From Clostridiales bacterium (GTDB lineage Bacteria; Bacillota; Clostridia; Christensenellales; CAG-917): a stretch of 6,585 nt of DNA. The DNA is taken from positions 1-6,585 of the forward strand of contig JAAZIO010000199.1 in the NCBI GenBank assembly GCA_012800805.1, written 5' to 3'. The position numbers and the translations under genes were made by a program. Positions 1 through 5,744 of the stretch are shown here, one piece after another. The notes below the pieces were generated by a model. It was not told where the DNA came from, did not search any database, and saw only the letters and a program-made list of their open reading frames with translations. Numbering within the stretch: the stretch's first letter is position 1; each line of letters begins with the position of its first letter.

Positions 1-1
1 C

Positions 2-691
2 GACGCCGACCTTATGATGAATATACCCAAAGGGCTTACGAGCGCCTCGGGCATAGACGCCCTCACCCACGCGCTTGAGGCCTATGTATCAATGCTCGCC
101 ACCGACTACACAAACGGCATTGCGCTTCAGGCGATAAAGCTGATATTTGACTATCTGCCGAGAGCATACAAGTTCGGAGCGGAAGACGCGGAAGCAAGAG
201 AGAAAATGGCAAACGCTTCGTGCATGGCGGGTATGGCATTTGCCAACGCTTTCCTTGGCGTGTGCCATTCGATGGCGCACAAGCTGGGCTCTTATCACCA
301 TATCGCGCACGGCGTGGCAAACGCGCTCATGATACCTCAGGTCATTCGCTTCAATGCCGCGAACACTCCCGCAAAAATGGGCACTTTCCCGCAGTACCAA
401 TATCCCCAAGCCGCCAAACGCTACGCTGAAATTGCGGACTTTATCGGGCTTGGCGGTAAAACAGAAGAGGAAAAGGTCGAAAGACTCATTAAAAAAATTG
501 AAGAGCTTAAGGCCGAAATCGGCTTGCCCAAGACAATTAAGGATGCGGGAGTCGATGAAAAAATCTTCCTCGAGAAACTCGACAAAATGGTCGAGGACGC
601 CTTTGACGACCAGTGCACCGGCGCAAATCCCCGCTATCCGTTAATGAGCGAAATGAAAAATATGTATCTTAACGCATATTACGGAAAATAA
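2..691 (+). CDS. adhE: Bifunctional aldehyde-alcohol dehydrogenase AdhE, C-terminal part (5' end outside window)
   Basis: This is the last ~230 residues of an iron-dependent (group III) alcohol dehydrogenase domain, which reduces acetaldehyde to ethanol with NADH in the cytoplasm during fermentation. The frame is open to the left edge, so the ATG at position 14 is an internal methionine. Counting from that Met, the expected Fe ligands are visible: D15 and H19 (in GIDALTHALEAY), H85 (CHSMAHKLG) and H99 (HGVANAL). The tail segment DDQCTGANPRYPL and the ending NAYYGK are characteristic of AdhE rather than of stand-alone Fe-ADHs. I therefore infer a bifunctional enzyme whose N-terminal acetyl-CoA-dependent aldehyde dehydrogenase half lies outside the window. 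A stand-alone Fe-ADH remains possible because that half is not seen. It ends in TAA, 20 bases before the next gene, with no terminator between them. Confidence 0.9.
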   Translation, partial: DADLMMNIPKGLTSASGIDALTHALEAYVSMLATDYTNGIALQAIKLIFDYLPRAYKFGAEDAEAREKMANASCMAGMAFANAFLGVCHSMAHKLGSYHHIAHGVANALMIPQVIRFNAANTPAKMGTFPQYQYPQAAKRYAEIADFIGLGGKTEEEKVERLIKKIEELKAEIGLPKTIKDAGVDEKIFLEKLDKMVEDAFDDQCTGANPRYPLMSEMKNMYLNAYYGK

Positions 692-698
692 GGATATC

Positions 699-705
699 AA
701 GGAGG
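699..705 (+). promoter_or_regulatory. Ribosome binding site of the kinase-like gene
   Basis: AAGGAGG lies 6 bases before the ATG at 712. It is a near-perfect Shine-Dalgarno sequence and fixes the start of the downstream gene. It lies inside the 20-base gap after adhE, which leaves no room for a separate promoter. Confidence 0.85.
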
Positions 706-711
706 GATTAA

Positions 712-1461
712 ATGAACGCGGATAATATCATAGCGGTTCGTCCCGGCAAGAAAATCTACCGGGAAGGCGATGCTCTCATCAAGATGTTTGACCCAACCAT
801 CTTTCCTAAGTCCGACATCTTGAATGAGGCACTAAATCACGCGAGAGTCGAAGAAACGGGGCTGAAAATACCAAAGATTCGCAGCGTCGATATAAGCGGC
901 GACAACTACATCATTGAGATGGATTACATCGAGGGAAAAACCCTCCAGCAGTTGATGGATGAGGACACCGCAAATTATAAAAAGTATGTAGACCGCATGA
1001 TTGACCTTCAGCTTAAAATGCACTCTATGCAGTGCCCCTTGCTCAACAAGCTGAAAGACAAGATGACTCGAAAGATTTCGCAAACGGGACTTTCCGCAAC
1101 TACGAGATATGAACTGCAAACCCGTCTTGAGAGCATGCCAAAGCACACCAAGCTCTGCCACGGCGATTTTAACCCTACCAACATAATCTGCGCAAAGGAC
1201 GGGGATTATATAGTAGACTGGTCCCACGCCACACAAGGCAACGCAAGCGCCGATGTCGCAAGGACATATCTGCTTTTCAGCCTTGAGGGCAAAAACGAAA
1301 TAGCAAACTACTACCTCAATACTTTCTGTTTAAAGAGCGATACTCCAAAGCAGTATGTCCAAAAATGGCTGCCTATTGTCGCGGCGTCGCAATCGGTGAA
1401 AGGAAACCCCGATGAGAGAAGTTTCCTCCTCCGCTGGGTAGATATAGCCGAGTATCAATAA
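712..1461 (+). CDS. APH/choline-kinase-fold phosphotransferase, substrate unknown
   Basis: This is a 249-aa cytoplasmic protein of the aminoglycoside phosphotransferase / choline kinase-like family. The N-lobe has a candidate ATP-binding lysine K24 in ALIKMF and an acidic partner E39 in LNEALNHA. The hinge region is IIEMDYIEGKTLQ (67-79). The C-lobe has the Brenner motif CHGDFNPTNI, with H150, catalytic-base candidate D152 and N157. It is followed by the metal-binding D169 in IVDWSHA and a DVARTYLL helix (181-188). The core catalytic residues are intact, so an active small-molecule kinase is expected. It is slightly short for the family and the substrate cannot be read from the sequence. Real aminoglycoside resistance enzymes are usually more divergent and longer, so a metabolic or cell-wall substrate such as choline, thiamine or a sugar is equally possible. 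It is probably co-transcribed with adhE and is followed by a strong terminator. Confidence 0.82.
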   Translation: MNADNIIAVRPGKKIYREGDALIKMFDPTIFPKSDILNEALNHARVEETGLKIPKIRSVDISGDNYIIEMDYIEGKTLQQLMDEDTANYKKYVDRMIDLQLKMHSMQCPLLNKLKDKMTRKISQTGLSATTRYELQTRLESMPKHTKLCHGDFNPTNIICAKDGDYIVDWSHATQGNASADVARTYLLFSLEGKNEIANYYLNTFCLKSDTPKQYVQKWLPIVAASQSVKGNPDERSFLLRWVDIAEYQ

Positions 1462-1486
1462 AGCAATAAAAGGCTTAACTTAATTT

Positions 1487-1519
1487 AAAACGGGAAAGCG
1501 AAAGCTTTCCCGTTTTTAT
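1487..1519 (+). terminator. Intrinsic terminator of the adhE-kinase unit
   Basis: A perfect 13-bp stem (AAAACGGGAAAGC at 1487-1499 paired with GCTTTCCCGTTTT at 1504-1516) is closed by a GAAA tetraloop and runs into a T-tract. It begins 25 bases after the kinase stop codon. The A-rich 5' arm means it could also work weakly on the other strand. Confidence 0.93.
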
Positions 1520-1589
1520 TGTTTTCTGATGTGTGAAGAATTTTCCGTTTATCGTCTTATGACGGCATTTTTCATGACAAAATAATTAA

Positions 1590-1617
1590 TTTAGACATCA
1601 TGCACCATTTTTAGACA
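1590..1617 (+). repeat. Two direct TTTAGACA boxes, 20 bp apart
   Basis: TTTAGACA occurs at 1590-1597 and again at 1610-1617, roughly two helical turns apart. It lies in the AT-rich 186-base gap between the terminator and the small gene, about 30-58 bases upstream of the proposed -35. The spacing fits a paired protein-binding site, but two copies of 8 bases in AT-rich DNA could be chance. Confidence 0.35.
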
Positions 1618-1647
1618 AATCAAGCCAAAATAGTGAATATATCGCCG

Positions 1648-1676
1648 TTGCCTATATGTTTATAGATATTTATTAT
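1648..1676 (+). promoter_or_regulatory. Sigma-A-type promoter of the 64-aa gene
   Basis: TTGCCT at 1648-1653 and TATTAT at 1671-1676 are separated by exactly 17 bases. Transcription would start near 1683, giving a leader of roughly 20 bases that carries a strong ribosome binding site. The gene lies behind a strong terminator and needs its own promoter, which supports this placement. Confidence 0.65.
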
Positions 1677-1690
1677 TATAGTAGCAACAC

Positions 1691-1697
1691 AAGGAGG
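1691..1697 (+). promoter_or_regulatory. Ribosome binding site of the 64-aa gene
   Basis: AAGGAGG lies 8 bases before the ATG at 1706. It is a full-strength Shine-Dalgarno match and the main evidence that this short reading frame is translated. Confidence 0.85.
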
Positions 1698-1705
1698 ACG
1701 CAGCA

Positions 1706-1900
1706 ATGAACCAATCAAGCGACCAAACAAACCAGTATCAACCTTCTCCCTCTCATTCCGTAACAGCGCAGGAATTTGCGCATGAAATTTTACTAGCATT
1801 AAAAGAATTTTTCTTCGGATCGTTCAGTCTTAAGTCAAACGCGGTAAAGGCCTCGTTTGCAAACGGCGACACTTTCTTGATTAAGGTTGATAAGCTTTAA
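1706..1900 (+). CDS. Small protein of unknown function (64 aa)
   Basis: I do not recognise this protein. It has a Gln/Ser/Pro-rich, probably disordered N-terminus (1-19). An amphipathic, hydrophobic helix-like stretch follows (AHEILLALKEFFFGSF, 25-40). The C-terminus looks like a beta hairpin turning at NGD (VKASFANGDTFLIKV, 47-61). It has no signal peptide, no cysteines and no clear transmembrane helix. It is very likely real because it has its own -35/-10, a perfect Shine-Dalgarno at good spacing, and a dedicated terminator 46 bases after its stop codon. The hairpin-like tail recalls short proteins that bind through a beta hairpin, but that is only an impression. The phage-like feel of such small ORFs is not supported by any phage neighbour here. 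Confidence 0.75.
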   Translation: MNQSSDQTNQYQPSPSHSVTAQEFAHEILLALKEFFFGSFSLKSNAVKASFANGDTFLIKVDKL

Positions 1901-1946
1901 TTTATTAAGTTTTACCAAAGACCTTAAAGCACTAAGGATTTAAATT

Positions 1947-1975
1947 AAAAACCGCAGCGGCCGCTGCGGATTTTT
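1947..1975. terminator. Bidirectional intrinsic terminator between the 64-aa gene and pnp
   Basis: An 18-base perfect palindrome (CCGCAGCGGCCGCTGCGG, 1952-1969) is flanked by A5 on the left and an ATTTTT run on the right. Read on either strand it is a GC-rich hairpin followed by a U-tract. It lies 46 bases after the + strand small gene and 12 bases after the - strand pnp stop, so it can terminate both convergent units. Confidence 0.93.
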
Positions 1976-1987
1976 ATTACTTATTTT

Positions 1988-4105
1988 CTAGGTTCTTTTT
2001 TCGATAATCTTTTGAAGTCTTAAGTCTACCCTGTTCTTGTCGTCAATTTTGATTACCTTAACTAGAACGATGTCGCCGATGTTGACTACGTCAGTTACTT
2101 TCTCCACACGGTTTTTGGACAGCTTTGAGATGTGAATCATGCCGTCCTTTCCGGGGGCGATGCTGACCGTAGCGCCAAACTGGCCTTTCTCGTTTTCCAT
2201 AATCTTAACGATTTTACCCTCATATTCATCGCCAACTTCAAACTCTTTGACGATGTTTTCAATTATGGTGCGAGCGGCCTGGATGCGCGCCATCTCGGTG
2301 TGTGCGATGAAAATCATGCCTTCGTCGGTGATGTCAATCTTTACGCCGGTATCGTCGATAATCTTGTTGATGGTCTTGCCGCCCGTTCCGATAACATCGC
2401 GAATCTTATCGGGGTCAATCTGGAAAGATACAATTTTGGGAGCGTAGACGCTAAGCTGAGGACGGGGTTCGGAAATGACCTCAAGCATTTTGCCGAGGAT
2501 GTGGAGCCTGCCCTGTCTTGCCTGCTCAAGTGCGATTTTTAAAATAGACTCGTCTATGCCCTTGATTTTGATATCCATCTGGATTGCGGTAATGCCGTCT
2601 TTAGTGCCCGCGACTTTAAAGTCCATATCGCCGAGGAAGTCCTCAAGGCCCTGGATGTCGCTGAGAACCGCAAACTTGTTTTCCGCTTCGCTCTTGATAA
2701 GACCCATAGCTATACCGGCTACAGGAGCTTTGATGGGAACGCCCGCATCCATAAGCGAAAGCGTGGAGCCGCATACGCTGGCCTGTGAGGTTGAACCGTT
2801 TGACGAAAGAATATCGGAAACGGTTCTTATGGCATAGGGGAACTCAGCCTCAGAGGGAAGAACGGGCTCAAGCGCGCGCTCGGCGAGAGCGCCGTGGCCT
2901 ATCTCTCTTCTGTTGGGCGAGCGCAGAGGCTTAGCCTCACCCGTTGCATAGCCGGGCATATTGTATTGATGCATATAACGCTTGTAGTAGTCCTCATCGA
3001 GTCCCTCAAGCTTTTGAACTTCGCTGATTGTTCCGAGCGTGCAGGTGGTAAGCGCCTGAGTTTGACCGCGGGTGAATACGGCGCTTCCGTGAACTCTAGG
3101 AAGAATGCCGACTTCGCACCATATATCGCGGATTTCATGCGTCTTTCTGCCGTCGGGACGGATGCCGTCGTTAAGGATTTTCTTGCGGACTTTCTCTTTC
3201 TTTAAGTTGTAGAGAACATCAAGAATGAATTTGTCCTTCTTTTCAATATCTGACCAGCTTTCGGCAAAGTAAGCAAGAACTTCCTCGTTAAGCGCCTCTT
3301 CCCTGTTTTCTCTCTCGCTTCTGTCAAAAGACTCAAGGACATAGTCCATCTTGGCGTCTGCGTATTCGCGGACGGTCTTGTCGATTTCCTCGGGAATGAC
3401 CTCAAGGACGGGGGTAATCTTTTCCTTGCCGATGGCTTTTTGAACATCTTCGATGAAAGCCACAATCTTTTTGATTTCCTCGTGCGCAAACATGATTGCG
3501 CCGAGCATTTCCTCTTCGGTTACCATCTGGGCGCCCGCCTCAACCATCATGATTGCGTCTTTGGTGCCCGAAACATAGAGCGACAGTCTGCTTCTTTCAC
3601 GCTGAGCGGAGTCGGGGTTGATGACATACTCACCGTCGACAAGGCCGACAGCCACCGAACCCGTGGGACCGTAGAAAGGAATGTCGGAAATCGAGAGCGC
3701 TACGGATGAACCAATCATTGCGTATACTTCAGGGGGAATGTTAGTGTCAACCGAAAGGACGGTTGCGACTATCGATACATCGTTGTAAAATCCTTTTGGG
3801 AACAGTGGACGCAGCGGGCGGTCAATCAGACGCGAGGTAATGATTGCCTTATCCGAAGGCCTTCCTTCCCTTTTTTTATAGCCGCCGGGGATTTTGCCGA
3901 TGGCATACATTTTTTCTTCAAAGTCAACCGACAGCGGGAAATAGTCCATTCCCTCTCTCGGCTTGTCCGCCATCGTCGCGTTAACGAGGACGACGGTATC
4001 TCCGCAGCGGATGATGCAAGAACCGTTTGCCTGTGAGCAATAAGCTCCGGTTTCGACGACAAGTTCCCTTCCGCCTACCGTTGTTTTGAATAACTTTTTT
4101 TCCAT
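1988..4105 (-). CDS. pnp: Polynucleotide phosphorylase (PNPase)
   Basis: This is a 705-aa trimeric 3'-5' phosphorolytic exoribonuclease. It degrades RNA to nucleoside diphosphates and takes part in mRNA turnover in the cytoplasm. The layout is complete and of normal length: first RNase PH-like domain (~5-145), helical linker (~240-320), second catalytic RNase PH domain (~325-550), KH domain (~555-615) and S1 domain (~624-698). Active-site features are present in the second core: R399-R400 in SPNRREIGHG, the phosphate-binding NGSTS (436-440), and the metal ligands D489 and D495 with K497 in LEDFLGDMDFKVAGT. The KH loop is IGTGG (572-576) and the S1 core has GMIHISKL (655-662). The start is an ATG with AAAGGAG (complement of 4111-4117) 5 bases upstream. 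It lies directly downstream of rpsO, the classic arrangement, with a terminator between them. Confidence 0.98.
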   Translation of the reverse strand: MEKKLFKTTVGGRELVVETGAYCSQANGSCIIRCGDTVVLVNATMADKPREGMDYFPLSVDFEEKMYAIGKIPGGYKKREGRPSDKAIITSRLIDRPLRPLFPKGFYNDVSIVATVLSVDTNIPPEVYAMIGSSVALSISDIPFYGPTGSVAVGLVDGEYVINPDSAQRERSRLSLYVSGTKDAIMMVEAGAQMVTEEEMLGAIMFAHEEIKKIVAFIEDVQKAIGKEKITPVLEVIPEEIDKTVREYADAKMDYVLESFDRSERENREEALNEEVLAYFAESWSDIEKKDKFILDVLYNLKKEKVRKKILNDGIRPDGRKTHEIRDIWCEVGILPRVHGSAVFTRGQTQALTTCTLGTISEVQKLEGLDEDYYKRYMHQYNMPGYATGEAKPLRSPNRREIGHGALAERALEPVLPSEAEFPYAIRTVSDILSSNGSTSQASVCGSTLSLMDAGVPIKAPVAGIAMGLIKSEAENKFAVLSDIQGLEDFLGDMDFKVAGTKDGITAIQMDIKIKGIDESILKIALEQARQGRLHILGKMLEVISEPRPQLSVYAPKIVSFQIDPDKIRDVIGTGGKTINKIIDDTGVKIDITDEGMIFIAHTEMARIQAARTIIENIVKEFEVGDEYEGKIVKIMENEKGQFGATVSIAPGKDGMIHISKLSKNRVEKVTDVVNIGDIVLVKVIKIDDKNRVDLRLQKIIEKRT

Positions 4106-4157
4106 AAATTCTCCTTTATTCTGTCATTCACATCATGACTTTATTAACTTTGCAATC

Positions 4158-4180
4158 AAAAAAAAGGGGCATAGCCCCCA
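4158..4180 (-). terminator. Intrinsic terminator between rpsO and pnp
   Basis: On the - strand, GGGGC-TAT-GCCCC (complement of 4166-4178) is followed at once by eight U residues (the A8 at 4158-4165). The hairpin begins only a few bases after the rpsO stop codon. It should end most rpsO transcripts and let pnp be expressed by partial read-through or from a promoter within the ~50 bases before pnp, where I see no convincing one. Confidence 0.88.
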
Positions 4181-4183
4181 AAT

Positions 4184-4447
4184 TTATCTTTTAAGACCAA
4201 GCTTTGTAAGAAGCGCTCTGTATCTTTCGATATCTGTTCCCTTAAGATAATCAAGCATCTTTCTTCTCTGACCGACCATCATAAGCAAGCCGCGTCTTGA
4301 GTGATAGTCATGCTTATGAACCTTGAGGTGCTCCGTAAGCTCGGAAATGCGAGCGGAAAGAAGAGCGATTTGAACTTCGGGCGAGCCTGTGTCGTTTTCG
4401 GCTCTTCTGAACTGCTCGATGATTTGCTGTTTTTTTACCTTATCCAT
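4184..4447 (-). CDS. rpsO: 30S ribosomal protein S15
   Basis: This 87-aa protein is close to the usual 88-89. It binds the 16S rRNA central domain three-way junction early in 30S assembly. The signature segments are present: [15 protein letters not shown] (20-34), [10 protein letters not shown] (46-55), [11 protein letters not shown] (59-69) and the end LTKLGLKR. The start ATG is preceded by AGGAGGT (complement of 4455-4461) with 7 bases of spacing. pnp follows it on the same strand. S15 represses its own translation in several bacteria, and the leader here carries a structure that could do that (listed separately). Confidence 0.98.
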   Translation of the reverse strand: MDKVKKQQIIEQFRRAENDTGSPEVQIALLSARISELTEHLKVHKHDYHSRRGLLMMVGQRRKMLDYLKGTDIERYRALLTKLGLKR

Positions 4448-4454
4448 TGTTTTT

Positions 4455-4524
4455 ACCTCCTGCTGTGGATAATTAATTCACTACATTCAAAGTAAAACCT
4501 CGGAGACTGGTAAAACCTTGAATG
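4455..4524 (-). promoter_or_regulatory. Candidate S15 autoregulatory leader of rpsO
   Basis: In the transcript, CAUUCAA (complement of 4518-4524) can pair with UUGAAUG (complement of 4484-4490), enclosing a 27-base loop. The loop contains GUCUCC, which can pair with the Shine-Dalgarno GGAGGU (four Watson-Crick pairs and two G-U pairs). This suggests a pseudoknot or alternative fold that hides the ribosome binding site. The loop is also bounded by two copies of a GGUUUUAC element. S15-responsive rpsO leaders of different shapes are known in several phyla. That this is one is inference. Confidence 0.45.
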
Positions 4525-4537
4525 AGTACCCCTATAT

Positions 4538-4546
4538 ATTATCACA
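4538..4546 (-). promoter_or_regulatory. Extended -10 promoter candidate for rpsO
   Basis: On the - strand, TGTGATAAT (complement of 4538-4546) fits an extended -10 (TGn plus GATAAT). No good -35 lies 16-18 bases upstream, which extended -10 promoters tolerate. Transcription would start near 4531, just ahead of the leader inverted repeat. The alkylation-repair gene upstream shows no clear terminator, so read-through into rpsO is also possible. Confidence 0.45.
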
Positions 4547-4589
4547 CCAATTTGCAAAAGTAAACAGTTTGAGCGGGCAAAAAAACTCG

Positions 4590-5327
4590 TTATCCATTAT
4601 TTTCCATGCCCTTTTTGCGCCTTGAAATCATAGTTATTTCCTCTTTGATTTCTTTAGACACTCTAAATGAATCCCTTGCTTTTTGAGCGGTTTTTGACAG
4701 CACGCTCTGAGGCAATTGTGCGCTTTTTAAAAACTCTATTGACTTTTTTGGTTGCTTTCCAAGACACTCGGCGTAAAACCAGGCAAGCGCCATATCAATA
4801 TAATATTCGCCGCACTTAACTTTCTTTGTAAGTTCAAGGGATTTATCTATAAAGCGCTCGTTTATGAAAAATTTCATAAGCATTACTATCGCCGCACGAG
4901 CGTGATAAGTCTTATCGCTTTCGATATATTTTTCTATAAACTCAAAAAGCTTATCTTCATCGGTTTGCTTTATTTTAAAGTCTCCTACGCAAACATCGCA
5001 GCTTGCCCAGTTGTCGATTGAATTTAAAAAATTTTCAATTCTTGACAGTTTTAAATCAAAATCTTTTGTGTGAGCCGAAACCAATCCGTAAATAAGGTTT
5101 ATCTCATACGAATCCGTGGGGTTTGCGATGGATAAAAAGCCGCTTGGGTCTCCTTTTTCAATATCTTTTGCGATACTTCTTATAATCGGGTTTGTAAGCC
5201 CAAGAACTTTAAGGTTTGTCTTAATCAGCTTTTCGCTGAACTTTTTGATTTTTTCATTGGATAAAGTAATTAAATATTCATTAAACAGGGCGTATTTTTC
5301 ACCCGTCCACTCGCCTTTTAAATCCAT
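4590..5327 (-). CDS. DNA alkylation repair protein, AlkD-like HEAT-repeat DNA glycosylase
   Basis: This 245-aa all-helical protein fits the DNA alkylation repair enzyme family (AlkC/AlkD, HEAT-like repeats). These proteins excise N3- and N7-alkylated purines without base flipping. Hallmarks visible here are the early LGLTNPIIRSIAK segment (42-54) and the central NWASCDVC (106-113), where W107 and D111 match the AlkD Trp and catalytic Asp positions. The arginine-containing helix HARAAIVMLMKFF (142-154) and the later MALAWFYAECLGK (179-191), where W183 fits the second conserved Trp, also agree. The C-terminus is Lys/Arg-rich. The ATG at 5327 is the only usable start: upstream in-frame codons include no ATG, GTG or TTG before a stop. 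The ribosome binding site is weak (a GGGAGAGAG tract ends 14 bases away), so expression is probably low. Residue matches come from memory of the family, not from an alignment. Confidence 0.85.
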   Translation of the reverse strand: MDLKGEWTGEKYALFNEYLITLSNEKIKKFSEKLIKTNLKVLGLTNPIIRSIAKDIEKGDPSGFLSIANPTDSYEINLIYGLVSAHTKDFDLKLSRIENFLNSIDNWASCDVCVGDFKIKQTDEDKLFEFIEKYIESDKTYHARAAIVMLMKFFINERFIDKSLELTKKVKCGEYYIDMALAWFYAECLGKQPKKSIEFLKSAQLPQSVLSKTAQKARDSFRVSKEIKEEITMISRRKKGMENNG

Positions 5328-5410
5328 AATCTCAACTTTTTCTCTCTCCCTTTTAAATTTCTGCCCAAGTTTCTGACAGGTTAAATACTTTAATTTCCGA
5401 TAGTCTAGTA

Positions 5411-5416
5411 ATTATA
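5411..5416 (-). promoter_or_regulatory. Possible -10 box of the AlkD-like gene
   Basis: The - strand reads an exact TATAAT (complement of 5411-5416), about 84 bases upstream of the ATG. The -35 at 16-18 bases is poor (TGCTTA or ATGCTT). In AT-rich DNA such a match is easily random, so this is tentative. If real, the repeat array at 5454-5661 lies immediately upstream of this promoter. Confidence 0.3.
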
Positions 5417-5453
5417 TTAGGTTTCTAAAAGATAAGCATTAATTTTTTTAGCA

Positions 5454-5661
5454 ATGACCTACCTGTTTAAACGCTTTAACTTACCAAGAATAATTATGAC
5501 CCACCTGTATAAACAACTTATGACTTACCTGTTTGAATAACTTCAACTTAGCTATTAAACAATTACTTACCAATTGAATAACTTATTACTTGTTATTAGA
5601 ACATTTTTATTACTTACCCGTTTGTATAAATATAACTTACCTTTATTTTTATCTTATACAT
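5454..5661. repeat. Degenerate tandem array of about nine ~22-base units (core ACTTACC)
   Basis: The + strand shows units that begin near TGACTTACC and continue roughly GTTTgaATAACTTA. The ACC of the core, or its aligned position, falls at 5461, 5483, 5503, 5527, 5550 (AGC), 5569, 5592 (degenerate), 5616 and 5639. The intervals are 22, 20, 24, 23, 19, 23, 24 and 23, averaging about 22. The best units are at 5456-5477, 5498-5520, 5521-5544, 5565-5585 and 5611-5634. The array has no open reading frame and fills about half of the 417-base gap between the AlkD-like gene and the hemZ-like gene. The remaining sequence (5662-5744) is AT-rich with nothing I can identify. The units could be protein-binding sites, a decayed minisatellite, or a structural spacer. 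Confidence 0.7.
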
Positions 5662-5744
5662 GCATATAACTATATCTTAAAGTAAATCGTAATAATTTCA
5701 TGATTTAATTGAATTAAAAAATTTCAACTAAATGGTTTTAAAAG

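Noticed and set aside
712..1461. Aminoglycoside resistance gene
   Set aside because: Only the general kinase fold and catalytic motif are visible. Position after adhE and lack of any mobile element or resistance neighbour do not support a resistance call.
2132..2542. Long + strand open frame opposite pnp
   Set aside because: It lies wholly antisense to a full-length, clearly conserved pnp frame and its translation resembles no family. The same holds for the other antisense frames within pnp.
4118..4157. Promoter for pnp (TTGATT 17 bases from ATGATG on the - strand)
   Set aside because: The -10 match is poor and no other spacing gives a better pair.
4301..4495. + strand open frame opposite rpsO and its leader
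   Set aside because: It is antisense to rpsO, has no ribosome binding site, and its C-terminus comes from reading the rpsO leader.
5454..5661. CRISPR array
   Set aside because: The units are degenerate throughout, there is no invariant repeat alternating with unique spacers, the period of ~22 is too short for repeat plus spacer, and no cas gene is nearby.
5709..5727. Inverted repeat TTGAATT..AATTTCAA as a terminator of the hemZ-like gene
   Set aside because: The stem is almost only A-T pairs with a mismatch and no proper U-tract after it on the - strand, so it is expected by chance in this AT-rich gap.
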